From an uncultured Bacteroidales bacterium (lineage in GTDB: Bacteria; Bacteroidota; Bacteroidia; Bacteroidales; UBA932): 56,670 nt of DNA. The DNA lies in the NCBI GenBank assembly GCA_944322715.1, contig CALUPT010000009.1, positions 1 through 56,670 of the forward strand, in the 5' to 3' direction. The stretch's first letter is position 1. Every line of letters starts with the position of its first letter. Both the position numbers and the translations under genes were made by a program. This document shows positions 45,266 to 53,471 of this stretch, in pieces. A model generated the notes under the pieces. The model was not told the DNA's origin. It ran no database searches and saw only the letters and a list, made by a program, of their open reading frames with translations.

Positions 45266-46126
45266 TTAGCCAAGATAACTCTTGAGAAGCCTGCTCCTGG
45301 AATTGTTCTTAAGCTTGCGTATGGCCTTCTCCTTGATCTGACGGACGCGCTCCCTCGTAAGCCCGAACCTCTCGCCTATCTCCTCGAGAGTCATCTCCTG
45401 GCAGCCTATGCCGAAGAACGACTTTATGATCTCCCTCTCCCTCGGGGCCAGGGTCGAAAGCGCCCTTTCGATCTCCTTGTTGAGGGATTCATTGACCAGT
45501 CCCCTGTCCGCGCTCGGCGAATCATTGTTCACCAGCACATCCAGAAGGCTGTTGTCCTCGCCCTCGACAAACGGAGCATCCACGCTGACATGACGGCCTG
45601 AGACCCTGAGCGTATCGGCGATCTTGTCTTTCGGGACATCTATCATTTCGGACAGCTCCTCCGATGACGGCATCCTCTCGTGCTCCTGCTCGAACTTCTG
45701 TAGCGCCTTGTTTATCTTGTTGAGCGAACCGACCTGGTTCAACGGGAGCCTGACTATCCTCGACTGCTCGGCCAGAGCCTGAAGGATCGACTGGCGGATC
45801 CACCATACCGCATAGGATATGAACTTGAACCCTCTTGTCTCATCAAATTTCTCCGCCGCCTTGATCAGGCCCAGATTGCCTTCGTTGATAAGGTCGGGGA
45901 GACTGAGGCCCTGGTTCTGGTACTGCTTTGCCACAGACACCACGAACCTCAGGTTCGCCCTCGTAAGTTTTTCCAAAGCTGCCTGGTCTCCCTTGCGGAT
46001 TCTCTGGGCAAGCTCCACTTCTTCCTCTACAGTGATCAGCTCCTCTCGTCCTATCTCCTGCAGGTACTTGTCCAGGGATGCACTTTCACGGTTAGTGATC
46101 GACTTGGTGATCTTCAGCTGTCTCAT
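45266..46126 (-). CDS. rpoD: Primary RNA polymerase sigma factor
   Basis: A 286-residue housekeeping sigma-70 of Bacteroidetes type, short because region 1.1 is absent. Region 1.2 covers about residues 14-47 ([16 protein letters not shown]), region 2 about 50-120 ([33 protein letters not shown]), region 3 about 130-205 and region 4 about 220-280 ([28 protein letters not shown]). It is the factor that recognises the TAnnTTTG boxes seen in this window. Its start lies 18 bases after the protease stop. Confidence 0.96.
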   Translation of the reverse strand: MRQLKITKSITNRESASLDKYLQEIGREELITVEEEVELAQRIRKGDQAALEKLTRANLRFVVSVAKQYQNQGLSLPDLINEGNLGLIKAAEKFDETRGFKFISYAVWWIRQSILQALAEQSRIVRLPLNQVGSLNKINKALQKFEQEHERMPSSEELSEMIDVPKDKIADTLRVSGRHVSVDAPFVEGEDNSLLDVLVNNDSPSADRGLVNESLNKEIERALSTLAPREREIIKSFFGIGCQEMTLEEIGERFGLTRERVRQIKEKAIRKLKNNSRSRLLKSYLG

Positions 46127-46144
46127 TTTCTAATATCTCTCCTT

Positions 46145-47575
46145 TTATATTCCGAAGCCGAAATAGGAGACTTTTCCATACGAAGTAAGACCTTCGATAA
46201 ACACTGCCCTCTTCGACTTCTTGATTATGTTGATTACGTCCTGAGGCTTGCTTACCGGTTCATCGTTAACATATAGAATCACAAACCCTTCGGTGACTCC
46301 GGCATCCATTATCTTGCCTGGGCCGACAGAGACAATCTCCACACCCGACTTTATGCCGAGCCTTTCCTTTGTCTCCCTGGACACCTCGTCTATCCTCGAG
46401 CCGTAGAAGGCAACTGAACCATCTTCCGTCACCGTACCGTTCTCCTCGGCGGTACCCTGGAACTTGACTTCCAGGTCCTTCTCCCTGCCATCCCTTATGA
46501 CAGTGAGTACAGCCTTGTCTCCAGGGGAGAAACTGTTGACCATCTCCTGGACTGAAGAAGCATTGGTGATCTTCACGGAATCTATTGCAATCAGGATATC
46601 CTCCTTCCTGACTCCGGCCTTCTCTGCCGCGCTTCCGGGCGAAACCTCAACAATATATACGCCGTTAAGAGAAGAAAGTTTCATCTTGTCCGCAATTTCT
46701 TGTGTGACAGGACTCATGGTAACGCCCAGCACAGCCCTTCTGACAGACCCGAAATCTATGAGATCGGAAACTATCTTCTTCACTATATTGACAGGAACGG
46801 CAAATGAATATCCTGCGTATGCGCCTGTCTGCGACACGATTGCCGTATTGATTCCAACCAGATTGCCGGCCTTGTCCACCAGAGCGCCGCCGCTGTTGCC
46901 TGGATTGACCGCGGCATCCGTCTGGATGAACGACTCGATCTTGAACTCCCTGCTGTTGTCCGGTATGGACCGGCCCTTTGCGCTCACGATGCCGGCGGTC
47001 ACCGTCGAACGGAGATTGTACGGACTGCCGATTGCCAGCACCCACTCTCCGAGACGGAGCCTGTCCGAATCCCCGAACGGGATCGTAGGAAGCCCCTGGG
47101 CATCAACCTTTATCAGAGCCACATCCGTAGCCGGATCGGCTCCTATCAGTTCCGCCTTGAATGTCTTGTTGTTGGTCAGGGTCACTTCTATCTCGGTAGC
47201 ACCCTCGATCACGTGGTTGTTGGTGACTATATACCCATCCTCGCGGATGATGACGCCCGAGCCGCTGCCGACCCTCTCCCTCTCCTGAGGAGTGGCACCG
47301 TATCCGAAGAAGAAATCGAATATGCTCTGAGGGTTCCTGACGGCCTCGCGGGAAACCACCTTGACATACACGACGGCATCCACTGCCGACTCGGCAGCGT
47401 ACGTAAAGTCAGGATAATCATCAAGTGACAGATTGACAGTCCTGTACTGTCCGCCGTCAGTTGCCACCATAACCTGCTGCGCCGTCTGGTCCGACCCCGC
47501 AGCCTTGGTCACGATCCACGCCGACAAAGCACCGGCCACAGCCGCTACGGCAGCGATAAGAATACCTTTTTTCAT
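46145..47575 (-). CDS. DegP/HtrA (Do family) periplasmic serine protease
   Basis: A 476-residue periplasmic protease/chaperone. Starting at MKKGILIAAVAAVAG (47575) gives a proper signal or anchor segment; four extra codons upstream are open. The trypsin-like domain carries the complete triad His121 (TNNHVIEG), Asp151 (ATDVALIK) and Ser228 (NPGNSGGAL). PDZ domain 1 begins near residue 265 and PDZ domain 2 near 390. A Phe-rich LA-loop (SIFDFFFGYGATP) is typical of DegP/DegQ. It lies directly upstream of rpoD, so it is probably on the same transcript. Confidence 0.94.
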   Translation of the reverse strand: MKKGILIAAVAAVAGALSAWIVTKAAGSDQTAQQVMVATDGGQYRTVNLSLDDYPDFTYAAESAVDAVVYVKVVSREAVRNPQSIFDFFFGYGATPQERERVGSGSGVIIREDGYIVTNNHVIEGATEIEVTLTNNKTFKAELIGADPATDVALIKVDAQGLPTIPFGDSDRLRLGEWVLAIGSPYNLRSTVTAGIVSAKGRSIPDNSREFKIESFIQTDAAVNPGNSGGALVDKAGNLVGINTAIVSQTGAYAGYSFAVPVNIVKKIVSDLIDFGSVRRAVLGVTMSPVTQEIADKMKLSSLNGVYIVEVSPGSAAEKAGVRKEDILIAIDSVKITNASSVQEMVNSFSPGDKAVLTVIRDGREKDLEVKFQGTAEENGTVTEDGSVAFYGSRIDEVSRETKERLGIKSGVEIVSVGPGKIMDAGVTEGFVILYVNDEPVSKPQDVINIIKKSKRAVFIEGLTSYGKVSYFGFGI

Positions 47576-47705
47576 AATATAAGTCATTTAAAGCATTAAC
47601 ATTTCCCTGTCCCGACAATACCGGCGGACGGCCATGCTTCCGCCGGAGTTCACGGGCCGGTGGCGAAAAATCAAATTATATGCCAGAAAGTCTGCAAATA
47701 ATCAC

Positions 47706-47713
47706 TATATTTG
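47706..47713 (+). promoter_or_regulatory. -7 box for dnaN
   Basis: TATATTTG matches TAnnTTTG and implies a leader of about 49 bases before the dnaN ATG at 47769. The -33 region has no clear TTTG. Confidence 0.5.
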
Positions 47714-47768
47714 TTGATTGAAGTTATCCGATCCAGACCGGAATGTTGAACATAAAACATTACAATAT

Positions 47769-48893
47769 ATGAAATTCGTAATATCAAGCTCTGAGTTGCT
47801 GCGAGGGATTCTTGCCGTATCGAAGGCCATCCCTGCCAAGTCCCCGCTGCCGATCCTGGAAAATTTCCTTTTCGTGCTCAAGGGGAATGTCCTTGAAATA
47901 ACGGCATCCGACACGGAACTCACCCTCAAGACGGAAGTGGAAGTGGAAAGTACCGCCGAGGAGGGGCAGATTGCAGTCCCTGCGAACCATCTGACCAACC
48001 TGCTCAAGGAGCTTCCGGACCAGCCGCTTACCATCAAGACACTTAACGACACATCATTCGAATGCAGCTGGACCACCGGAACATCCACGCTGCCGTATTT
48101 CCCGGCCGTGGACTATCCGGACATCACCATGGTGGACAACGATTCCGCCGTTGCATTGGATTTCCCTGCACAGAGTCTTCTGGAAGGCATTTCAAGCACC
48201 ATATATGCCACTGCGGATGATGAGATCCGGCCGATGATGAACGGAATACTTTTCGACATCGACCCGGAATACACGACACTCGTGGCTTCGGACTCGCACA
48301 AGCTGATCTGCTACACCACGAAAGATGTGAAGACCCCGGAAAAGGCATCCTTCATACTGCACAAGAGGCCTGCGGGCGCACTCCGCTCGCTGATAGGCAA
48401 GAACACCGAGACGGTACAGGTATCGTTCGACACGAAGACAGTGGTCTTCAGGTTCGATTCCATCACAATGGTCTGTCTGCTGGTAGTGGGAAGATATCCG
48501 AACTACAAGACCGTGATACCGCAGAACAACTCAAATATCCTCAAGATAGACAGGAGCCTGCTGCTCAATACAGTCCGCCGCGTGTCAGTATGCGCCAACA
48601 AGGCATCGAACCATATCAAGTTCGACCTCAGGCCGGGCTCGTTGGAGATTTCCGCACAGGATCTCGGGTTCTCGATAGCCGCATACGAAAAGATCGGCTG
48701 CCAGTATGACGGGGATGAACTGAGCATAGGATTCAAGTCATCGTTCATAATCGAGATACTGGGCAACCTCAGCTGCGGAGACCTGGTAATGAAGTTCTCC
48801 GACAGCAAGCATGCCGCCCTTATCGTACCTGCCGAAGATGAGCCTGACAGCGAGAAGATCTGCGGCATCCTGATGCCTATAATGATTGCATAG
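47769..48893 (+). CDS. dnaN: DNA polymerase III beta subunit (sliding clamp)
   Basis: A 374-residue ring-forming clamp that holds DNA polymerase III on DNA. The ATG at 47769 gives the canonical start MKFVISSSELLRGILAVSKAIP; 17 more codons are open upstream but the -7 box lies near there. Three beta-clamp repeats follow, with ILENFLFVLKGN, FPAQSLLEGI and the final PIMIA. It starts a plus-strand operon with the exonuclease gene 3 bases after its stop. Confidence 0.96.
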   Translation: MKFVISSSELLRGILAVSKAIPAKSPLPILENFLFVLKGNVLEITASDTELTLKTEVEVESTAEEGQIAVPANHLTNLLKELPDQPLTIKTLNDTSFECSWTTGTSTLPYFPAVDYPDITMVDNDSAVALDFPAQSLLEGISSTIYATADDEIRPMMNGILFDIDPEYTTLVASDSHKLICYTTKDVKTPEKASFILHKRPAGALRSLIGKNTETVQVSFDTKTVVFRFDSITMVCLLVVGRYPNYKTVIPQNNSNILKIDRSLLLNTVRRVSVCANKASNHIKFDLRPGSLEISAQDLGFSIAAYEKIGCQYDGDELSIGFKSSFIIEILGNLSCGDLVMKFSDSKHAALIVPAEDEPDSEKICGILMPIMIA

Positions 48894-48896
48894 ACC

Positions 48897-49820
48897 ATGA
48901 ATCTCAATCTACAGAGGCCCCTGCTCTTCTTCGACATAGAGAGCACGGGGCTTAATATTGCCTCGGACAGTATCATTGAACTGAGTTTTGTCAAGATCAT
49001 GCCCGATGGAGAGGAAAGGGTGAAGACATGGAGAGTACGTCCGTGGGACTATGCCGGCAACTGCCAGAGGCCGATAAATCCGAGCGCAATGGCAGTGCAC
49101 GGCATCAAGGATGAGGAACTGACCGGATGTCCGAGGTTCTGCGACATAATAGATGATGTCGTCAGATGGCTGGAAGACAGTGACCTGTCCGGATTCAACT
49201 CCACGAAATTCGACCTGCCGATGCTCGCGGAGGAGATAGAGAGGGTCAGGAAGTACACCGACAGGAAGCCGGCCATCAATCTGCATGAAAAGAGAATGGT
49301 GGATGTGCAGAACATCTACCATGTCATGGAGCCGCGCAACCTCAAGGCTGCATACAGGTTCTACTGCGGGGCCGAACTGGAGAACGCCCATGCGGCAGAG
49401 GCGGATACCATTGCCACGTACGAGGTGCTGAAGGCACAGTTGGACAGATACCCAGAGACTCTGAGAAACGATGTCGAATTCCTCGCCAACTTCTCCGAAA
49501 GACAGAGAAGCGTGGACTATGCCGGCAGACTTGCACTCAATGACAGGAAGGAGGCAATAATCACTTTCGGCAAGCACAGGGGGAAGACCGCCCGGGAAGT
49601 CTACATGACGGAGCCATCATATTTCGCCTGGATAGAAAACGGGGAATTCACCCTCGACACCAAGCGGCAGTTCGCCCTTCTGAAACAGCAGTTCGACAGG
49701 GAGAGGCGCAAGGCGGCTGCAGAATCGGATGAACCGCTCAATGCAGCCCAGCTCAAGGGGGCTGTCAACCGGCTTACCAACAAGTTCGGCTCTCCGGAAA
49801 AACAGGGAAGCCTGTTTTAG
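48897..49820 (+). CDS. DnaQ-like 3'-5' exonuclease
   Basis: A 307-residue DEDDh exonuclease of the DNA polymerase III epsilon group. Exo I is FFDIESTGL (Asp and Glu near residues 13-15), Exo II lies around LSGFNSTKFDLPML, and Exo III is NAHAAEADTIATYEVL, which supplies His and Asp. A C-terminal module (about 220-270, AIITFGKHRGKTAREV ... SYFAWIENGEF) is the small DUF3820/ExoX-C-like domain found on bacterial DnaQ relatives. It is co-transcribed with dnaN, 3 bases apart, fitting a proofreading or repair role. Confidence 0.9.
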   Translation: MNLNLQRPLLFFDIESTGLNIASDSIIELSFVKIMPDGEERVKTWRVRPWDYAGNCQRPINPSAMAVHGIKDEELTGCPRFCDIIDDVVRWLEDSDLSGFNSTKFDLPMLAEEIERVRKYTDRKPAINLHEKRMVDVQNIYHVMEPRNLKAAYRFYCGAELENAHAAEADTIATYEVLKAQLDRYPETLRNDVEFLANFSERQRSVDYAGRLALNDRKEAIITFGKHRGKTAREVYMTEPSYFAWIENGEFTLDTKRQFALLKQQFDRERRKAAAESDEPLNAAQLKGAVNRLTNKFGSPEKQGSLF

Positions 49821-49857
49821 CCGGTCCCGACAGCAGTCCGGCCATTCCGTTCAGACC

Positions 49858-50484
49858 ATGAATATCACAGTACAGACATACGGAGGCTTCGTGCAATGCC
49901 GTCCCGACACAAGCTGGGAGAGGGAGGACAAGGATCTCTATGCCCCTGATTTTGTGGATGGCTACCTTTTCTCACCCGTGCTGTTCGTCCGCATATCCAA
50001 GGCAGGCAAGTGCATCGGGAGGAAATTCGCCGGCCGCTACTATGATGCCGTAAACTACGGCATTCTCCTCCATGCCATCCTTTCCGGCGGCAGAGGGACA
50101 GGTTTTCCTCCCGCAGAAGCAGGGAATCCGCGGGAAACATACGGAGAACGCGACATCAGCGGGATCATGGACCACACCTCCGTGCTGCCTTTCCCCATGT
50201 ACGACCGCGTCACACTCGAAAGCGGAGAAAACATGTTCAGTCTGTCGGGCGACCGGGGAGACGGAGTCGTACGGGAAATCTACTCCACAGGATGCGGCTC
50301 CGCTGAAATGATAGAGTCGGCCATAGAGAATGTCTCAAGGTTCGTTTCGCTGAGAATCGGGGATATCGCGGCCGTAGAACTCGCCCCCGCCGCCCCCCTT
50401 GTCTTGCGGAAGGAATGCACGGTGACAAGGATTTCAGGCTCGTTCTGCGGGAACAGTCTATTCGACTTCAATATAATAATGTAA
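49858..50484 (+). CDS. Divergent fumarylacetoacetate hydrolase-fold protein lacking metal ligands
   Basis: A 208-residue protein. The middle PVLFVRISKAGKCIGRKF followed by AGRYYDAVNYGI aligns well with the FAH-family block usually reading ELVLRICKxGKxI then YYDAI. The C-terminal IENVSRFVSLRIGD followed by LFDFNI aligns with the family's YVSRFVTLKxGD and LLDF. The Glu-x-Glu metal ligands normally found just before the first block (HxExEL) are replaced by YLFSPVL, the GTPxGVGP loop reads ELAPAAPLV, and the usual N-terminal GRNYxxH is absent. I infer a binding or structural role. The start at 49858 follows the exonuclease by 37 bases; 43 upstream codons in frame overlap that gene. Its last 27 bases overlap the opposing binding-protein gene. 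Confidence 0.72.
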   Translation: MNITVQTYGGFVQCRPDTSWEREDKDLYAPDFVDGYLFSPVLFVRISKAGKCIGRKFAGRYYDAVNYGILLHAILSGGRGTGFPPAEAGNPRETYGERDISGIMDHTSVLPFPMYDRVTLESGENMFSLSGDRGDGVVREIYSTGCGSAEMIESAIENVSRFVSLRIGDIAAVELAPAAPLVLRKECTVTRISGSFCGNSLFDFNIIM

Positions 50485-51579
50485 TGCGCTGCCGTCCCCG
50501 GCTTCTCCGCGGAATATCGCAATAAGGTCTGAAAGTATCAGTTCGGGATGTGCCGCACCGCTTTCCCAGAAATCGTTTCCTCCAGCAGCGTTTACCCGGG
50601 CCACATTATTGAAAACGGAATGTGTCCTGCGCATGGGGCCGAACCTCGGGAAAAGGGGATGAAGCGACTCTATCTGTTTTCTGGATGTACAGTTGCCTGT
50701 ATTGAGCCAGAAATCGGCCTTCCGGGACAGTCTGTAGGCATCCTCGACCGAGATCACGGATGATGCCGCACTGCCCTTTGCCGCGCCGAGCACCTCTCCT
50801 CCGGCATCCCGTATCAGAGCGGACATATAATTTCCTGCACCCGGCACATACCACATATCGGAATACGGGAGGTTGAGCAGGACACCCGGCCTGACATGAC
50901 TGTCCCGGACGGATTCGCCCGCGGAGCCGGACTCCGGGCGCCTGCCGATGGAATCCGCAACGGCCGCCGCCATGTCCATGTATTTCTCCGAGACAGAGCG
51001 GAACAGGCTGTCCGAGACATCCCTTGCCCCTGTCAGCGCGCCCGCTACCCTGACATATTCCGCTCTGGCAAGGGGGTGCTGCTCGAGGTGGTCATACAGG
51101 ACGAACACGCTGATGCCCATCGACCTCAGCCGGGAGACATACTGCGGCTCGACAGAAGAGACGGAATACGCAAGCACGACATCCGGATCGAGCCTCATGA
51201 CCGTCTCATAATCAAAGGTCGCATCATACCCCACCTCCGCAAGATCCTGCCTTCCCTTCAGCTCCGGATCGGACAGGAACCCGGCACCCGAGACTCCGGT
51301 GATCGCAGAAGCGCGACCCGTCTCAGACAGAAAGGCGACATGGGATGTGGACATGCAGACAATGTTGTCCATCGGACCATCTATCCGCAGCGTGTCCCTG
51401 TCTCCTGTAAACGGGGAAATGGACACTGCAGCATCGGGGAGCAGTTCGAAAAAAGCCGCAAAGGCATTCCCGGGAGCCGCTTCCCTCTGCTGTCCGGCTT
51501 CTGACGAACAGGAAAGGATTCCCGCAATCAGGGGAAGAAACAGCAGGGAACGTATGACAGATCTGTGTACCATATACAA
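50458..51579 (-). CDS. BtuF/FhuD-like ABC transporter substrate-binding lipoprotein
   Basis: A 373-residue periplasmic binding protein of the Peripla_BP_2 group (vitamin B12, haem or ferric siderophore). The lipobox ILSC gives Cys24 (Cys22 if the second Met is used). Family landmarks are RIDGPMDNIVCMSTSHVAFL, YETVMRLDPDVVLAY and the long helix region linking two lobes, then GAAKGSAASSVISVEDAYRLSRKADFWLNTG. No permease or ATPase gene is next to it, so its transporter must be elsewhere or it acts as an accessory. The tRNA and its terminator lie upstream; no promoter box was identified. Confidence 0.85.
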   Translation of the reverse strand: MYMVHRSVIRSLLFLPLIAGILSCSSEAGQQREAAPGNAFAAFFELLPDAAVSISPFTGDRDTLRIDGPMDNIVCMSTSHVAFLSETGRASAITGVSGAGFLSDPELKGRQDLAEVGYDATFDYETVMRLDPDVVLAYSVSSVEPQYVSRLRSMGISVFVLYDHLEQHPLARAEYVRVAGALTGARDVSDSLFRSVSEKYMDMAAAVADSIGRRPESGSAGESVRDSHVRPGVLLNLPYSDMWYVPGAGNYMSALIRDAGGEVLGAAKGSAASSVISVEDAYRLSRKADFWLNTGNCTSRKQIESLHPLFPRFGPMRRTHSVFNNVARVNAAGGNDFWESGAAHPELILSDLIAIFRGEAGDGSALHYYIEVE

Positions 51580-51651
51580 ATGAGGATTGCCGGATATCCG
51601 GAAGACTCTCCCGTGACAGGGATGTCAGGACAACCGCAACGGCTGCCATTA

Positions 51652-51690
51652 GAAAAGAAAAGGGGTCTGACTTCCGGTCAGTCCCCCTTT
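51652..51690 (-). terminator. Rho-independent terminator of the tRNA-Thr gene
   Basis: On the minus strand AAAGGGGGACTGAC pairs with GTCAGACCCCTTT around the loop CGGAA, with one bulge, and is followed by TTTTCTTTT. It ends transcription coming from the tRNA about 28 bases after its 3' end. Confidence 0.7.
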
Positions 51691-51717
51691 CTATGGCTTT
51701 TGGGTCACCCCTTTTTG

Positions 51718-51790
51718 AGCCAGCTATGGGATTCGAACCCACGACCTTCGCGTTACGAATGCGATGCTCTACCAACTAAGCTAAACTGGC
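51718..51790 (-). tRNA. tRNA-Thr (anticodon CGU)
   Basis: The 73-nt minus-strand sequence folds as a cloverleaf: acceptor GCCAGTT/AGCTGGC (one G-U), D-arm GCTT-AGTTGGTA-GAGC, anticodon loop TTCGTAA with anticodon CGT (reads ACG, Thr), T-arm with GGTTCGAATCC. The base pair closing the anticodon loop is A-C, a mismatch. The discriminator is U and no CCA is encoded. Confidence 0.88.
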
Positions 51791-51843
51791 AGCCTTGACG
51801 CCTTTTGTCCGCACCGATGCTGTATCGCGCTCCAAAAGGGATT

Positions 51844-51872
51844 GCAAATATAGTTATTTTTTCCATATTTGC
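51844..51872. promoter_or_regulatory. Divergent promoter pair within an inverted repeat
   Basis: GCAAATAT (51844-51851) and ATATTTGC (51865-51872) form a perfect inverted repeat. The left arm carries minus-strand -7 box TATATTTG (51845-51852) for the tRNA. The right arm carries plus-strand CATATTTG (51864-51871) for the flavoprotein gene, with a TTG at 51842-51844 at about 19-base spacing. Confidence 0.45.
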
Positions 51873-51923
51873 AGCGAAATCGGCATCATTTGGAATGATT
51901 ATCATCGGAAACGGCCGGAACCC

Positions 51924-53471
51924 ATGGAATTTCATGCAACGGAAATGACATACAGAGACATTATAATAATCGGAGGAGGTGCGGCCGGACTCATGGCGGC
52001 CATCGGTGCGGGGAATTACTCCCGGGCCGCTGGACATCCCCTGACAGGAGGCGGTCCCGATGCATACAGGCCCCTCATACTGGAAAAGATGCCGCGGCCC
52101 GGGAGAAAGATAATGATCACGGGGAAAGGAAGATGCAATTTCACGAATGTCAAACCCTGGAATGAATTTTCCGCTCATATCCATCCGAAAGCCGCGCTGC
52201 TGAAACCGGCATTCCATAACCTGCCCCCCGAAGCGCTGTCGGAAATGTTCAGACCGGCCGGGCTGGAAACCGTGGTGGAAAGGGGTGACAGGGCATTCCC
52301 AGCATCCCACAGGTCGGCAGATGTCGTGGATACGCTTGTCAGAATGGCAAGGCAGTGCGGTGCGGAAATCCTATGCAACAAGGAAGTTACTGACATACAT
52401 GGCATTTCTCCCGACAAGACCGCCCCTTGCGCAGAATCGGGACAGACCGGCCGGGCAGAAAGAAATGTCTGCGCCCGCTTCTCGGTCGAATGCTCCGATG
52501 GCAGCCGCTACGCATGCAGAAAGCTGATCATCGCCACCGGAGGCCTGTCATATCCCGCGAGCGGTTCGACCGGAGATGGGTTCAGATGGGCGGAAGAATG
52601 CGGCATACGGACAAACGCGACTTTCCCATCCCTGACCGCAATCGTCCCGGCAGGATACAAAGCCACACAGGTTTCCGGAAAGCATGGCCGCCGGCCGGAC
52701 TCCGCCTGCTCGGACCGCCATGGGGGCAAAGGACATATCGACCGCAGCATACCATTATCAGCCAAAGGGAAAGCGCTCGAAGGGATACAGCTCAAAAACA
52801 CAGGTCTGGCCATATATTCAGGAGACAGTCTGCTATGCGAAGAATCCGGAGACATCGACTTCACGGATGGAGGGCTTGAAGGCCCGGCCGGATTCAAGGT
52901 CAGCAGGAAATGCGTGAATGCCATTTCCAACGGCAACAGACTGACGGCCGTCATAGACCTTAAGCCTGCAGTCAGTCCGGAAGACCTCGAGAAACGCATA
53001 TCCGGATTATGGCGGGAAATCGGGAACGACCGGAGAAGCAAGGGGAAAAGCGACAATGAACGTCTGACGGTTCTTCTCGGCAAGCTAATCCCCCGGGATC
53101 TCATCAGAGGATTCATGCTGTGCAATCCGGGCATAGACTGCAGAAGACTGCCTTACGCACTGAAAAACTGGAAGATGGACATTGCAGGATATGTCGGCTA
53201 CGAAAGATGCGTAATCACTGCCGGAGGGATAGATGCCTCGGAAATCTCCCCGAAAACTCTTGAATCAAGGAAAATCCATGGGCTGTATTTTGCGGGTGAA
53301 GTTCTGGATTTGGACGGGGATACGGGAGGATACAACCTCCATATCGCATTCTCTACGGGTTATCTGGCAGGACAGTCAGCAGCAGGCTCCATCATAGGAC
53401 AGACATTTGTCCGGCATTCTCCGGAAAAGCATCCTACCGGGCCTCCAGTTCGGCCTTCGCTTCAGGATTGA
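51924..53471 (+). CDS. HI0933/BaiN-type FAD-dependent oxidoreductase
   Basis: A 515-residue flavoprotein with the family signatures IIIIGGGAAGLMAAIG (dinucleotide fold, residues 13-28), GKGRCNFTN (67-75), IIATGGLSYPASGSTGDG (202-219) and EVLDLDGDTGGYNL near the end. The ATG at 51924 is preferred (51945 is also possible); the frame is open to 51795 but that segment contains the promoter. The protein is about 100 residues longer than the usual 400-420: extra segments lie near residues 31-47, 160-185 and 243-283, and about 25 residues follow the normal end. The reaction is unknown. Its last 38 bases overlap the opposing acyltransferase gene. Confidence 0.86.
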   Translation: MEFHATEMTYRDIIIIGGGAAGLMAAIGAGNYSRAAGHPLTGGGPDAYRPLILEKMPRPGRKIMITGKGRCNFTNVKPWNEFSAHIHPKAALLKPAFHNLPPEALSEMFRPAGLETVVERGDRAFPASHRSADVVDTLVRMARQCGAEILCNKEVTDIHGISPDKTAPCAESGQTGRAERNVCARFSVECSDGSRYACRKLIIATGGLSYPASGSTGDGFRWAEECGIRTNATFPSLTAIVPAGYKATQVSGKHGRRPDSACSDRHGGKGHIDRSIPLSAKGKALEGIQLKNTGLAIYSGDSLLCEESGDIDFTDGGLEGPAGFKVSRKCVNAISNGNRLTAVIDLKPAVSPEDLEKRISGLWREIGNDRRSKGKSDNERLTVLLGKLIPRDLIRGFMLCNPGIDCRRLPYALKNWKMDIAGYVGYERCVITAGGIDASEISPKTLESRKIHGLYFAGEVLDLDGDTGGYNLHIAFSTGYLAGQSAAGSIIGQTFVRHSPEKHPTGPPVRPSLQD

